Source of the DNA: Protopterus annectens
Lineage: Eukaryota > Chordata > Ceratodontiformes > Protopteridae
Direction: 5' to 3'
Length of the DNA stretch: 64,000 bases
NCBI RefSeq assembly: GCF_019279795.1
Contig: NC_056743.1
Span: 1,780,916,466 to 1,780,980,465 of the forward strand
How positions within the stretch are numbered: position 1 is the stretch's first letter; each line of letters opens with the position of its first letter. Both the position numbers and the translations under genes were made by a program. Shown here one piece after another: positions 1 through 13,504 of this stretch. Under the pieces are notes generated by a model. That model ran no database searches. It was not told the origin of the DNA and saw nothing but the letters and a program-made list of their open reading frames with translations.

Positions 1-847
1 CTGACAGGGCTGAGAAGAGACCAGTACTGTCAATAAAACTCAGCATTTTTTCAGAGATTGGAGAAACCACTCACAGACACAGGGAGAACATGCAAACTCT
101 ACGCAGACAGTGGTCAGAGGTCAGGATTGTACCCTGCAACCTGTCTATGACAGATTTTAACCATTATTCTAACATGTAAGTAGTTCTGCAATTAAGAAAT
201 ACAGGAAAACAATCTAGCTTTCAGGTGGTAACACCTTTTCTCATGACATTTTTACTCTATGGCTCACTCTCTTTACGTTTCCATCTAACAAAAGATACAT
301 TTGCAATGAAGCAATGTGTTGGAAGTTCCAGTTTTGTGTAAACAATGTTGATGCCTTGTTCATGCACTGAAGGCTGTTATTTGTAAAAAGCACATCTAGA
401 ATACCATATTGTGAAAACAAATGGACCTAAACTTTGTTATAACAGTTTGCGATGAAATATCTTTGAGATTAATCATCTCAGAAAGCTTGTAACAGTAGGC
501 AGCACAAATAAGTCCCTGGTTGTCTCTAAACTGGGACAGATTTAAAGCAACTTTACGCCCTACTTGATCAGAAATCTCAGGAGCAATCCTGACATCTTTG
601 GAGTTACTTTTATGATACACATTAGAACAAATCTTTAGACATGCCTAGCTCAAACCTGACATGTACTGTGCACTTGACAGTTCTCAAATGTGATTTATGT
701 ATTTTCTCTAACATAGGTTTTCTGAGTTGAGAAGGATCATCCACTCTGTTAAACTTAATCGACAGTCCTTGTGACTCATAAATTTGACTATTATAGGTAT
801 AATAAGCTTTCAATGGAAATGAAACATTTTTATCATCTGTCCATATA
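1..847. other. Unassigned non-coding DNA
   Basis: I see no convincing coding frame, repeat or transposon domain here. The open frames present are short and have no recognisable motif. Confidence 0.5.
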
Positions 848-1168
848 GACTATATCATATTTCAGGGTTCCTATCACGTAGTCGAACTTTTACAAGTTCG
901 AACCAGATATGGTCGAGACCATACATTCAAATTTGTAAAAGTTTGAACGTTTGAATGGAAATCTCCCTAAGCAGAGGTTTCCATTCACTTCAATGTGGTG
1001 CAATCTCGGAGTTGGCATATTTAAGTAGCGGGGGTGTGGGGGGTGCAGGGGGGCTTATCCCCTGCTTACAACACTTTATTATTTTGTCCGTTGTTTTTTT
1101 ATTTTTTTTACGTAGTCGAAGTTCTGTAACTTCGAACATAATGGTTCGACCATGTGATATAGACCCAT
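848..1168. repeat. Palindromic MITE-like element P1
   Basis: The segment contains two copies of a small self-complementary block starting CGTAGTCGAA (877 and 1111), each followed by a GTTCGAA/AACTTCG-type hairpin. Between them is a core with 'caatctcggagtt' (about 1001), 'atatttaagtagc' and a G-rich stretch ending in cttatcccctgc. The same core occurs in palindromic elements at 37.8, 38.8, 42.2 and 43.3 kb, so this is a dispersed family. The right end reads gatatagaccc, the complement of a GGGTCTATATC terminus. The exact left end is uncertain. Confidence 0.6.
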
Positions 1169-1180
1169 ATTTCAGTAACT

Positions 1181-1520
1181 GCATTTGGGCAGCAGTGGTG
1201 GTGCAGTGGTTAGCATTGCTGCCTCACAGCAAGAGGTTCCCTGGTTTGATCCTTGACTGGGGTGCCTTCTGTGCGGAGTCTGCATGTCCTCCCTGTGGTC
1301 GTGTGGGTTTCCTCTGGGTGCTCCGGTTTCCTCCCACATCCCAAAGACATTCTGTAGGTGAATTGGACACTCTAAATTGGTCCTAGGTGCATGTGTGTGC
1401 CTTCTGTGGAAGGTTGGGCACCAGGCTGGCAACTCAGCACCATAAAACTCCACTGCCAATCATGCACAGACAGGTGAATCGCTGTGGCGACCCCTAACCA
1501 GGAAAAGCTGAAAGAAGAAG
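1181..1520 (+). mobile_element. V-SINE type, tRNA-derived SINE (DANA/Lun1-like)
   Basis: A tRNA-like head is visible with an A-box-like gtggtgcagtggttagc (about 1199) and a B-box-like ggtttgatcc (about 1242). It is followed by the conserved central block of V-SINEs (gcatgtcctccctgtgg, gtgggtttcctc, gggtgctccggtttcc). The 3' tail contains gctgtggcgacccctaa (about 1481) and ends in a GAA-rich run. The copy is flanked by a 12-bp duplication, atttcagtaact at 1169-1180 and atttcagtgact at 1521-1532, as expected for target-primed reverse transcription. V-SINEs use the 3' tail to borrow a LINE reverse transcriptase. It carries many substitutions and is probably not young. Confidence 0.88.
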
Positions 1521-1532
1521 ATTTCAGTGACT

Positions 1533-4500
1533 CTGTTTCTAAATCATTATCAATATGTTGATGAAACTTTGATAGTTTTTTGCTTTAAGCATTTACCGGG
1601 CCTGATCCTCAGCATTCTCAGCTGAAGCACTCCAAGCTGTGCTTTGACAACCTGCACCACAAAATATTGCAGTCTCTTCTTGAGGCTTAACTGTATTCAT
1701 TGCACACATGTACAGAATGCTACCTCTGTGAATGTGTGAATAACTGTCTATACAGTTCTAAGAATTATTTACTTTGCAACTGTGTAATTTGCTTCCATTT
1801 CTGCTTCCATAGTTTTTCCAAATTTCCATAAACAACCACTGCTGCTGGTGGTGTGACCTGAAGCGATGAGACTACGACAAATAATTTAACTGGTAACAGA
1901 AATAAATTAATACAGATTTTGAAGAGTTCAGAAGGTGCTTTCCTCTAAACTATGAAATGATGCTGGAAAGTTTGTCCAAAATGCCTGACTTTGAAAAAGT
2001 GTGTGACATTTCTATATTATTTTATTTGCATTTCTTTTCTACGGTAGAGCACTGAGCTCCATGGACCTTTTTCATACTCAGCCCTAGATCTGCTTTTGGT
2101 TAAGTGACTTGGAGGCTGAGGGAATCAAACCTTGTACATTTGGACCACTGCTTGTTAAAAGTCACCTTAATCCTCTAAGCTAGTTGCTAGAAACTCTAAA
2201 CCAGTTGCTAGAAACTCTAAGCCAACTGTCAGACTTTTTGAAGTGTATTCATTTTGTAATAATTTCTAGTAAGACATATGTCAGGCTGAGTCATTGAGGT
2301 GAACTGTTAGCACCGTTGCTGGTTGTTTCAGTTACTTTTCTTAGAAAAGTCAGCTTTGTGAATTTTTCTATGATTTTCCATAAACTTAAAGCTGAATGTC
2401 AAGTAATTTTAACAAAATTGAAGATTTGGGTGCCCATTAGTTTAAAGGTAGTCTAGCATGAACATGAAAAATACTCCCAGGAAAACAGTTTGTAGCATTG
2501 CTTGAATCTGGAAACGTTCGGGTCTGACATAATATCATGCTTCAACAGTATATTACTGACTGCAGATTGGAATGGCTTATACTGTCACAAACATAATTTC
2601 CAAGGTGAACGCCATGATCCAGCTCTGTCATGCTGTCTTCTCAGGAGTTCTGGAGGAGTCACTACTTTGTGGACACCTATGAGAAGCAACAGTCAGAGAC
2701 ACCAAGATACAGACTACTGGATGGGATTCCACTGTATTTACTTTTCTGGCAGCATGTATAGAAGAATATAACAGCCCACATGGAATACTGACTGCACACT
2801 GCACCAAGCATTACAAACAATGTGCATCAGCTTACACAGTTTATTCTGCATTTTAACAAAATATTTCTGACATCTTAACAGCAACCTTTGCAGTGTAACC
2901 AGCACTTTATGACTCGTTGAAGATGTTCAATACGTGTATATGATATGTCCCCAGTTTAATGTGCTTCCCATACACATACTAGGGATCCTGATATAATTTA
3001 TCATCTTTATCTTATTTTCTTTATAATTTCTAATATATCCATATATGTGTAAAATTAATACAGTATCTTTGTATGTATCACTCATTAAATAAGCTGACAG
3101 TGTTCTAAGAAGTGAATATGAGAAGAAATACAGCCTTAAATCCCCAGTTCCATGAATATATCATGTTTTCCCAAAACTCAGAGAAAATCAGGGCCTCTGC
3201 ACATGACAATGACAGTTCTGACAATCAAAGGCTGACAGTTCCTTCTTAATTTGTACTTTTCTGGTCTGTGCATCAATTAAAACTCTTGATTGCCCCATTT
3301 CACAGAAGCACTGCTCCCAGCATTCATGTGTCATAGGTATTACTACTTCGTAACATTTGAATATATTTGCATGTGTTACCACTCTTTTGATAAGTGAAAG
3401 TTGGTTGATTGATCCTCTGATTAACTCCAAACTATATCTTACTCAAGCAGCTCTCTTAGAAGTACAGTTGCATCTCATAAATGAGGTATGAACTTGGACA
3501 CATATAGTACTATTCACAAAAACTGTGTCACTGAGAGCTTGTCTGTTGCCTGCTGAGAGTTGCATATTTACTGTATGATGTATTTTATCAATATATATAG
3601 CTGCAATCCATTAGCAGTTAGAAGATGGCCCATGTATTTTAAAGGTGACTCATCAATCTGGTATTCTTCTTTGTGCAATTTCAAAACCTGCAGTAATAGT
3701 CTGTCTAGCATTTCAGCCTGATGTTATGCTCATATTATGTTGCACCCTTTATCAAAATATCATCAATAATATTTACGAGCCCCTCTAGGCTTTCAGTCAC
3801 AAAAATACAGCATCTTGAAAGTCTTCTGGAGCTGAAAAAACAACAAATAATAGTCTCAAAAACTTATATTTGCCAAAGAGTGCACCAAAGGTATAAAGTT
3901 TAGATCTTGCTTCATCTACTTAAATTTGCCCGAATCCCTGATTAGCATGCAGCAGAACACTTAGAGTACCATTACATTACTACTGCTTCGACTGTCTGTA
4001 AAGGTTATTGTTCTTTCAGAATCTATGTTTTAAGATGTCATGTGCTCTATACAGATTCCTTGTCTTGTTTCATCACTGTTATTTAACCCATTCAGCAGGT
4101 GATGTCTATTTCACTATAACTCAAGGCAGTTCCACACATTCTGGCTCCTTCCCTGCCCTTTCTAAAGTCAGTAAACACCCTGCATGGGGTGTGCATCACT
4201 GGTACCATCTCTGGTGAAGATTTAATGTGATAATCAGCTCTCAAGCATTCCAAGACCCTTAGAATAGAGAGAGTTTTTTAGGACATCTAATTTTACCTCA
4301 GAGCATCATGAGAGCTCCATACATTTAAGTTTCTTCTCTATCATTTTTATAGGAGTAGTAGGCTCCATGCACAGATTATGTACACTGATACAGCATCATG
4401 TGATGATGTAATATGGTAGTCAGTTTTTCATCATTCTAGGCCATCAGTCAGACAAAATAGTGCTCGAAGGCATGTGATTTTGCCTCAGAAATATGCATGT

Positions 4501-5385
4501 GTTGCTTCTGCATATGCAATGATGCACTCACAACTGACACATTTGTAGAAGAAAGGTACCTACAATATTTTCTTTCTGTCATTATTATATTCACTTTGAC
4601 TTTAACCTGAATACACCTATTTCTGTACTGACTTTGGTTTGGCACTGCAGAAATATGCAAGGCATCTCTCATTTTTAGTGTACAGATTGTGTCTATGAAG
4701 CTATAATAGACAGTTCATATACTGTCATTGGATTTTTTCCTATGCTCATTGGATTCTGTTCATTTTGACTGTAAACTGTATTTTATTCATTTTTTTTTCT
4801 AGTGGCACTGCCTGAATTCACTTAATCATGTCCATAAACGCACATACATATCTGGCTGGTATATCAAGTAACTTTATGCATACTTATCAGCTGTCTGGTA
4901 TATGACTGAAAATATCAAATTTCTTCTTAAAATAACACAGTGCCATGAAATTCTGAGTGTCCCCTTTAAATCTTGATTTTTTTAGTTGTTTTCCACTCGC
5001 CAGCTTCATGGCATCAGCCTGTGCCTGAGACACTACTGATGTCTGAGGTGATGATGTCATTATGCAACTGTGGGTATAACTGATGTAAGTGAAAGGCACG
5101 TCAGCTTATACAGCACCATACCTTTCAATTGTCCTGTATTTCCCAGACAATACAATGTTCTTCTAAAAAGTAAGAAGGTGCCAGAAAATTCCATGTGACC
5201 CCATCTAATGACAAACTTTTGGCTGTATTCCCCTCACTAGTGTTCCATCACCTGTCCACACTCTTAGCATTACTGACATCAGTCATGTCACTACAGCCAT
5301 GACCTCTGGTGTGATTGATAGCAAGTGTGAGGTGGGATGGTTCAGGTCTCATAGAACATTCATCCTGATTTCAGATTCTTTAATT
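1533..5385. other. Unassigned non-coding DNA with small duplications
   Basis: No transposon domain or convincing gene is visible over 3.8 kb. One small feature is a roughly 27-bp unit (gttgctagaaactctaa) repeated twice near 2184-2222. A run of 17 A residues ends the stretch at 5386-5402. Confidence 0.5.
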
Positions 5386-5427
5386 AAAAAAAAAAAAAAA
5401 AAGAAACAGGTAATGCTACTCCAGACT

Positions 5428-7910
5428 AGATAGGTTCATAGGTTTTTACTAGGCTAACGACCACAAGACCCTTTTTAAACCTAGCCATCCATCCCAAATC
5501 TCTGACACGTTTTGATACCCTTGATAAGCATAAGCATGGGCCTGGGAGATGAACCATTTACAGGTTACCTGTGTCCATTAGAGACATAGGTTTCAAACCA
5601 GGGATGAATTTCCGGTTTCCCATCCAACTGCCCAAGTTGCACTTCAATTGGGTTAGGGAGGAGCTCTGTTTCACATGGGTGGGGAGCCTGTTCCATAGAT
5701 GCAGTAGTCTGTGGGACACATACTTATCTCTCTGGCAGGTCCTATTTATATCAGAAGCAAGGCTTAAGTCTTTAGAATGGGTAATTCTGGTGCTATTTGG
5801 TTTGTGGATATGCATGAGGTCCATCAGAGTGGGGTCTGACAATGTCCTGTATGTCAGGCATAGATCTCCCCTCAAAAGCTTTAAGGAGACAGAATACAGG
5901 GATAGGGCCTTGAGGCGGTCTGCACAGGACATTTTAATTACACCCTGTATTTTTTTAGTGAGAAACCTCTGTGGATGTTCCAATTGTTGGATATGCCTGG
6001 GTAGGTATATGCCAAAGGGGGTAGTGCACTCAATGATAGGTCTGATGAATGCCAAGTACAGTGGAAGAGCAACTTCCTTAGACTTAGATGCCATACCTTT
6101 GTTTATAAGTTGCGCAACATAGAATGATTTCCTCACCACTATAGACACGTGATGGTCAAAGGCTAGATTATTATCTGTGTGTGTCCCTGAGTCGCTGATT
6201 ACTGGGTCAACTCTAAGGGGTGTGTTGTTAATATGATAGTTACCAGGGATGGAGGACTTCCCAAAGGATACTATTATGCATTTCTTGGCATTTAGTTTTA
6301 GTCCATGGCTCTGATACCAGTGGTTTGTCTGTGTTAGCCCCTCCTGGAGAAAATTTGTTTCAGTGTGAGATTCAATGACAGCTCCTAATTTGCAATTATC
6401 TGCAAATTTAGTCAGCCAAAGACCACTGACATTGACCTTAAATTCTGAGAAGTAAATGCCAAAAAGGAGTGGTCCAAGGACTGATCCCTAGGGGACTCCA
6501 CTTGTGACTGGCCTCTTTGTAGAGACGGACTCCCCAATTCTAACTTCCATCTGTGAGCCAGATGGCTATCCACTGGGTGACTTATGGGTCTGTACCTAAC
6601 TTCTTAAGTTTGTCAACAATTTACAAGTGGGATATTGTGTCAAATGCCTTGGCCTGGTTAAGGTAGGCAGTGTGAATAATTTTGCCCTCATCCATTGCTT
6701 TGTTGACCTTCTCAAAGAAGTCCACCAGATTGAGTAGGCATAATCTACCCTTGATGAAACCAAACTGGGTTGGATCCAGTCTCTGGAGGTTTACTATACC
6801 TCTATTGATCATCGCCATGATAATTCTTTCCATGGCTTTACCTATACGACTAGTGAGGCTTATGGGTCTGTAGTTTCCTGGGTTTGTAGATGGCACACAT
6901 TTGTGCAGAGGGATGGTTGTTGCCTTTTTCCATTCATGAGGCATAAAACCTGTTTTGAGGCTACAGTTAAATAGTAATTCCAGAGACCCTGATAGATCAT
7001 GTTTCATGCTATTTAGAAGGCATCTTGGGATATTTTCTGGGCCCATTGATGCAATGTCCTTGGTTTTAGAGAGAGCATTAAGGACCTGTTCCCTAGTGAT
7101 TGTAGGGGGAGTTATATTTGATGATATTTCCTGGGGGAAGGTTGAGGGGGAGAGAGAGGTAAAGTTGGAGCTGAATTTATCATCCAGGAGGTTTATGTCT
7201 TCTGGCTCAGTATAGGTCGCTCCATTTACAATGAGTTCTGCACACAATTGCCTATTGCCTTTGAGGTTGCGGACATAGCTAAAGAATGCTTTGTGGTTGT
7301 CCTCGGCCCGGGAGGCCAAACTTACCTCATATTTGGCTTTAGTAGACTTTATTTGTCCTCTGAGTTGTTTGTTTAGTTTGATGAGAGTGCTATTGTCCTG
7401 CTGGGTGCTGCACCTCCTGATTTTTGCCATGATTTTCTTCCTTCTGTTAAACAGGCTATTGATTTTGTGATTCTACCAGGGTGGTTTGCTTTTTTGAGTT
7501 ATGTCTGTACTTTATGGTGGGTACAGCTGCCTCTATGCAGCTACTAACATGCTTGCAAAGAATTTCTGTGAACAATTCTGCATAGGCAGCAGTGTTCTCA
7601 GGGTTTATGGGGGCTTGAAATTTTGCCAGGTTCTCACTTAATAGCAGGAGGTTAACCTTAGAATAGTTCCTGAATATTCCAGGTTTAGCTGAGGGTCCAG
7701 GTTTTATTTTCACTTCAAAGAAGAGCATTTTGTAGTCTGACCTTACCAGGGAAGGCATTACAGTAGGGGGTGTGCAGCAGTCTCCCATATTAGTGAGGAC
7801 CAGATCCAGTATGGTTGCATCCCTGGTTGAGGTATTGACTATCTGGTCCAGGGGGTTAGTGTTTACAAAATCCAGGAATCTCTGTGCATGTACGTTTGGT
7901 GTTGCATAGG
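5428..7910 (-). mobile_element. CR1-like LINE copy A, 5'-truncated
   Basis: This is a non-LTR retrotransposon on the minus strand, about 2.5 kb long. Its 3' end lies at the left, where ataggttcatagg (5430-5442) is the complement of the octamer-type tail AACCTATG. The right side stops in the region that links endonuclease and reverse transcriptase in copy B, so the 5' part of ORF2 and all of ORF1 are missing. It aligns along its length with the copy at 15.6-19.1 kb but is a diverged subfamily, with different 3' UTR text (actaggctaacgaccac here, actaggctattggccc there). Confidence 0.88.
5558..7788 (-). pseudogene. CR1-like ORF2 remnant (RT and C-terminal domain)
   Basis: Three open pieces cover one reverse-transcriptase gene. 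The 7456-7788 piece is the linker before RT. The 6621-7430 piece has the fingers/palm region, with NYRPISLTSRIGKAMERII, QFGFIKGRLCLLNLVDFF and the motif-A region AYLNQAKAFDTISH. A broken stretch holds the catalytic box, which reads FADN rather than FADD (about 6400). The 5558-6148 piece is the C-terminal region (RPIIE, TPFGIYLPRHIQQLEHPQRFLTKKI, SWMGNRKFIPG). Frameshifts separate the pieces, and the D-to-N change in the catalytic box would inactivate the enzyme. The role was copying LINE RNA into nicked chromosomal DNA. Confidence 0.88.
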
Positions 7911-9176
7911 ATTAGAGTTTTTATGACATATTTAACTGGAGAAGTTCTCTCATTTGCATAAAAACACATAGTCTAACTACTTCACAAGGCAAGTCAGTTA
8001 GACCAATATTGATCCACTACCCAGTTGTATTTATTCCCTTCGTATGAATGTAAGAAACAACACTTCATCACTTTATTTGGATTTGTCAAGATTTGCAATA
8101 GGCTGAGGGCTCATTTCATTTTGTCTTGCTCTTTCAGTGCAAGAAATCCTGTCTAGTTTTGGTGCATAACTCTCAACCTTTACCTTCAGTCATGGACAAA
8201 GTTTAATGCTGCTGGCTGCCAACAAAAAAGTAATTACTAGAAAATCAAAATCTAAATCTAAACCAACTGTATCAGAATTACTGAATCTAGTAAGCAGATG
8301 GAGATGAGATTTTTAGAAAAGGGAACGAGCACACTGTGTAAAAATAAATAGAACCCATATGAACAATACTTACAAAATAATGTTCAGGAGGATTGAATTT
8401 TCATGGGAAGGCAGGACTTGAGCAATCTATCTAATGTTACACGGAATAATAATTCTTAAGAAACTGTATATGTATAATGGATGAGAAGAAAAAATCCTTG
8501 TAAAGTTTGTTTTCTCTTTTATAACAGAATGTGTAATCATGCCACTGTGTAATTAATATGTGATGTTAATAAAGGTGTTTTAAAAACAAAGTGAAATAAA
8601 ACAGGGACATTTACTACTTTAGAAGTCTTTTTACAAGCTGATACTAATAAGTTAGAATGCTCAAAATAAACTACAATTTTAGAAGGGATGGAACAAAATT
8701 TTGAGAAGTTAGTAGTGTACCATCAAAATATAATGTGTTTTGGTGGCAAGTATGATTGATCAGCTGCAGTTGTGTTCTTTTATGTTGCCGAGTTTCTGTG
8801 CATTGAGACTTCTGATCCATTACCTGCATGTCAAACTTAATACTTTTCCAGTGTGCACAGGTTTCACAGTCCTGCATTGCTACAGCAATTTGCTTCTCTG
8901 TTCATTTGGCATTTGCTTCATGTAACTGTTTTTTTTTTCTATGATTTATGTCTCTGTACCTGTGACAGCCTTTGGCTATTGGAAACCGTATAGTACAGGA
9001 CCTTATCACTATGTGTGCTTCTGTACATGCGTCAGTGTTACCACTGTAGCAAGAATTCTGCTTTTTGGGGGATCACTCGTAACTCATATTCTACAATGCT
9101 AGGATATCTTGGCTGCCAGAGCCGTCAATCTCGCAGGGGGACTGAGTTGCTATCCCTCCCCATATAATGGGCAAGC
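7911..9176. other. Unassigned non-coding DNA
   Basis: AT-rich sequence without recognisable repeat or coding domain. Confidence 0.5.
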
Positions 9177-9330
9177 ATGCACTGGCCACTCACTCTCACC
9201 CCATCCGCCAACTAATCTAACACCCAAATGCAGTTGCCACTCACTCCCACCCCACTCACCAACTAACCTAACATCAAAGATGCAGTAGCCACTTACTTCC
9301 ACCCCACCCACCAACAAATCTAACACCTAG
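9177..9330. repeat. Minisatellite, about 53 bp x 3
   Basis: Three imperfect units can be read in tandem. Each starts gca(t/g)..., continues gccactcactcccaccccactc and ends caactaacctaacac, with unit lengths of roughly 51-55 bp. Confidence 0.7.
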
Positions 9331-12300
9331 ATCTTTAAATGTTCCCTGTCTAGGTTGCAGGCAACCAGTTATTTTGTAGATGCAGGGAGTCTACATATGC
9401 TGGTATTTAGTTTTGCTCATTCTGATATTAGAAGTTCTTGTTTCAACTCTTTTTCACAACATTTTAAAATTGATTTAAACTCCAGAGCAATGTTACTTGT
9501 GCAGTCTGCTTTTTTGTCACTAAAGACTACACCCAGTGTATGAGAAAACTCCATTAAGCCGATGAGACTTTTCCTTTACTGATGATTTCATTAGTTGTGT
9601 TAACATTGACACAACACATTTTTCTTATTATTTCCCCTCGCTTCGGTTCATGCCTTAGCGGTTCATGTTTATTTATCTTAGCATTACTCATCATCTGACT
9701 GTTTGCTGCAGTATTGTGGCCATAAAGAAACAGCTGGGAAATTTTCACTTGCCACAAGACAAGAGCCCTCTTGAATATTTACAGCATCCTTTTCTGCAAG
9801 TTTACAAGTATTTGTTTTTGTTGAGGAATTTCTTAGCTTTAAGGGAAATTGTTTTGCTGATGTCTGCATCACCAATCGGCTAGAAGGTATTGCTGCTATT
9901 TGATTTATTTGGTTTGACAGGCGTGTGATGTGTAATATTATCAATAGCATGCCGGCAGCGGTATGAAAATGGAATGATACCCGACGGTACAAATAATGGT
10001 GAGAAAACCAGAGTGGACTGCTGCTGGTGAAGTTCTTCACCATGCTATAGCATTACAACTAGGTCAGTATGTGTATAAAATCTAGTGCGGATACAATATC
10101 ATTCAGACATTATCTCACTGAGAACGTTTACTATATTTTTGCTATCCCAAACAAAAGCCTTCAGATTTTGTGACTGTTAACAACTTTGAATTTCTCGATT
10201 GTCTGACAATATAACGAATTTGCTGAACAGTAGCCTACATATCCCTCTTTCCTTATCTTAGACATAAGATGTCAGTGGGTTACTAAAGATTGATTGATGA
10301 AGACGTCAAGCATTAAACGCTACAATTCCCTAACCAAAATCTTTGAACAGTATACCACCAGGGCAACTCAATATCTGTCTGGAAATCGCACTTGCATCAC
10401 ATGGTTGCACTATGAGGTGACACTTTTTCCCTTCCCTTCCTCACTTACATTCATATTACATGTGTGTGAATTATACTTCATTTTACTAGTAAGAAATAAA
10501 CAGACACACATTATACGCTGCAACATCTGACCTTGGATTATATGACATCGAGTTAGAGAAATATTACACACTTATGTTACTTCATCTGACACTCCCCATA
10601 CAATTTAATTTAAAAGGAGTTCTCCAAAGGTGGTGAGGAACAAAGTAAGGACTAAACGTAAAGCTGGATATGGTGAACATTAGTGTATGACACTTCATAG
10701 ATCACTGGACCTTTGCTTGCTTCAGAAATGGTGACCGTTGTTAGTTTGCATATCATTTTCAAAAGGGTATGACAGCTGAATTCATGTAGGTTAGTAGCTT
10801 TCAGGCTGTCTGTAATTCCCTGCAGTATTCTTTCTCTCTCTGTGAATGAAAGAAAGCCATTTAGTTTAAGGGCTTATGACAGTGGGTTGGCTAGCAGAGC
10901 ACGTGCAAGTTTTTCATACAGTTTTCTGACTTTACACTATGATTGTAGTTCCATAAATGTGTTTGGGAGTGTCAGTGATTTTGTTTTTATGTGCTGTTTC
11001 AGCAAGTTTCCATAACTTAGAGAATCAACTTCCATGAAACGTTTTGATCTACTCTGAAATTATGCAACCCTCAAGTGAGTTATAGTGAGTTAACTTTTGC
11101 ATAGGGCAAAGTTTCCTGGATATGATTTGGGGGCTTGACTCCAACTTTACCCATGACTCTAGAATGTATAATTTGTCCACGTTGCAAAGAAAGGTCTTCC
11201 TTGCAACCAAAAATAGCTTATCCATACCATAACTAGTTTTATTCTGTATGGAGTCATCCCTGTTTAGACTTATATAGGTGGTCCAGTTACAATGCAGTCT
11301 TAAGTATAGGATAGTAGTGTGATTTTTGAATCCTGCCTGAGATATGGCATCTCAGCATAGCAGCTTGAATGCTGATAGCTGCAAAAGTGTTCTGAGCTAT
11401 CAGTTCTCAGGCCATGATTAGTATACTCAAAGTTTAGTATAAATAAAACATAACTCTTCTGGTTATACTGTCTGCCATTTTGTCATTTGTATTTTATAAA
11501 TTCTTAATCTTGAATTTCTGAATGGTAGCATCCCATAATTCTACTGGAATCAGGAAGAGTTATGCTATTAGTTTTTAAATTTCATGCTAATTAGCTGTTC
11601 AGATTTTTGGCCAGGTGTAGTTAATTTTCATGAGCCTTTGTCCAGATTTTTGATGTCTGCAGGTCGAGACGTGTGGGGTTACAAAGCAAACATCTACTTA
11701 TATACTGCTTTTGTACACACAGCACAACTATATTTGACCTATAATTTTATCTTGCCCTCAGATCAAAATAAACTAAAACATGTTAATTTACTTTACCCTG
11801 AAACTTAAAGCCAGAATTCTGCATCTGGACACAGACTCTTATGTAATACCCCACCCCAGTATAAAATTTAAACGCAAATGTTTTGCCATTTAGCCATATT
11901 TTCTCAGACTAGACTTTTTGCAAACTCATTTGGCTCTCATGGTCAGTGTAATTATCAGACATTTTATCATAAAACACTCTTTCACGTGCTCTGTATCTGT
12001 CATAAGCTTGCACAGTCTTTTGTAATACACATTCTTGCATAATGGCCAAATGGCCAACAGTTTCAACTATTCTGCAACTTTTTTTTTGGCTTTACATTGC
12101 TTCCTTTCATGGCTAATACCACAATGCTTATACTGGGTGCAGTCCATTTCTGCTCATTGCCAGGTACCATTTTGGACAATGCTTGAAGATGATCCTATTA
12201 TTCATTGTTTTTTAGGTTTTATATTTTCCCTATTCTTATTTACAGTGTGAATTTTATATACTTCCAAATTATCAGCTAATTGCACACTAGATCACTTACT

Positions 12301-13097
12301 GTTGCACATTTCTACCTTCTTCTATGGTCAGACATAATTCTCTCTACACTCTGACTCTTACACAGTTATTTCTTATGCTACAAACTAGTCTTTCTCTGAT
12401 ATCTAATTAAAAATGATATGGTTTGTGTCTTAACTTAGTCACATGTATCAATAGTTTCTGTACCACTTGATTTCTTGTAAAGAATAAATGTCTTGCATAG
12501 GGTGCAGTCTTCTTCAGCACATAATATACTTAGAATTTATTTTTCAGCAGTGGAAAGCTGTTTCTTTCATCCCTCCTCATCATTAAATACCCTTATAACT
12601 TCCTTGCCTGAAAGAGCTATGGTGTTCTGGACTTTCATTTGTCAATCAGATCAGTTTCAATGAAATACAGCTCGATTTTTTTGAATCCAGGATCTCTACT
12701 TTTCTCAGAGGTTTCTCTGCAGTTTCAGAGTTGATGGAGGTTGGATCATCGCCAACACATCTAGTCAAAATCTGAAGATAATTTTTTTCCCAAAAGTGAC
12801 ATCTAATTTATACAATATAACTCAAGGAACATGCACATTCCTGTTTTTTTTTTTTTTTATTATGGGGCCTCTCAATAAGATGAATGAATTTACTGAGGTG
12901 GACTGGTAAGCAAAAAACTGAAAAGGAACATTACAGAGTGAGACAGATTACACAACAACCTGAATTGTACAAGTGCAGGAAATCAAATATCAGAGTTTCC
13001 ATTATTTCTGACACCTTGTTTGGCACTGAACACCAGTTCTCCATACCTATGGTAATGGCATGTAAAACGTTATTTATTTACCACAGTGTTTCATCTG
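9331..13097. other. Unassigned non-coding DNA
   Basis: No transposon domain is recognised. Open frames near 9.55-10.04 kb on both strands overlap each other and show no family motif. A T-run at about 12844-12859 has no SINE or LINE body attached that I can identify. Confidence 0.45.
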
Positions 13098-13098
13098 T

Positions 13099-13253
13099 GT
13101 TGTCCATTTTAATTTTCCCTCAGCTGTTGGGTTCAGATCCAATCCTTGGATTTGACTTGGATGTTACTTTAGCTCATGGCCACCAGAAAGCTGTCAAACT
13201 CCTCCATTACCCATAATGGACCAACCCCTAACATATCCCAGACCTTGTTTGCT
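13099..13253 (+). repeat. DIRS left inverted terminal repeat
   Basis: The stretch tgttgtccattttaatttt...cagctgttggg...ttactttagctcatggccacca...ctaacatatcccag matches the reverse complement of 29610-29757 with moderate divergence. The two copies face each other across the whole DIRS element. Confidence 0.82.
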
Positions 13254-13412
13254 GATTCACCTAAAGTAGGAAGTATTAATATAATACCCCTCACAGAAGA
13301 AATAATATCTGGAGTTCAACATGAAGGACAGTGGTGTCCTCATAAACCTCCATTCTTCCATAAATCAACTGAGAGAAAGGATGGGTGTTGGTGGGTGGGA
13401 AGTTGTGGAAGA

Positions 13413-13504
13413 ATGAAAATGGACAACAAAGATGGAACGTTATAGTAATTACATAACTTTTTTATATGATGTTGTCCATTTTCATTCTATCCTCAACTGT
13501 TGGG
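13413..13504 (+). repeat. DIRS internal complementary region with hairpin
   Basis: gttgtccattttcattc (13470-13486), continuing to ctcaactgttgggg, repeats the start of the terminal repeat. It is also the inverse of gaatgaaaatggacaac at 13413-13429, so the segment can fold back. Internal complementary regions in DIRS elements match the terminal repeats and are thought to help make the circular intermediate. Confidence 0.72.

Noticed and set aside
955..1386. 143-residue open frame on the plus strand
   Set aside because: It runs across the junction of palindromic element P1 and the V-SINE and has no domain.
5571..6122. 183-residue plus-strand open frame
   Set aside because: It is the antisense of the CR1-like C-terminal domain, which has recognisable motifs on the minus strand.
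9684..10043. Possible transposase or retroviral fragment on the minus strand
   Set aside because: No motif of any family could be recognised, and overlapping frames on the other strand are equally open.
12844..12859. T-run as the tail of a minus-strand SINE or LINE
   Set aside because: No SINE body, Pol III boxes or LINE 3' end was found to its right before the DIRS terminal repeat.
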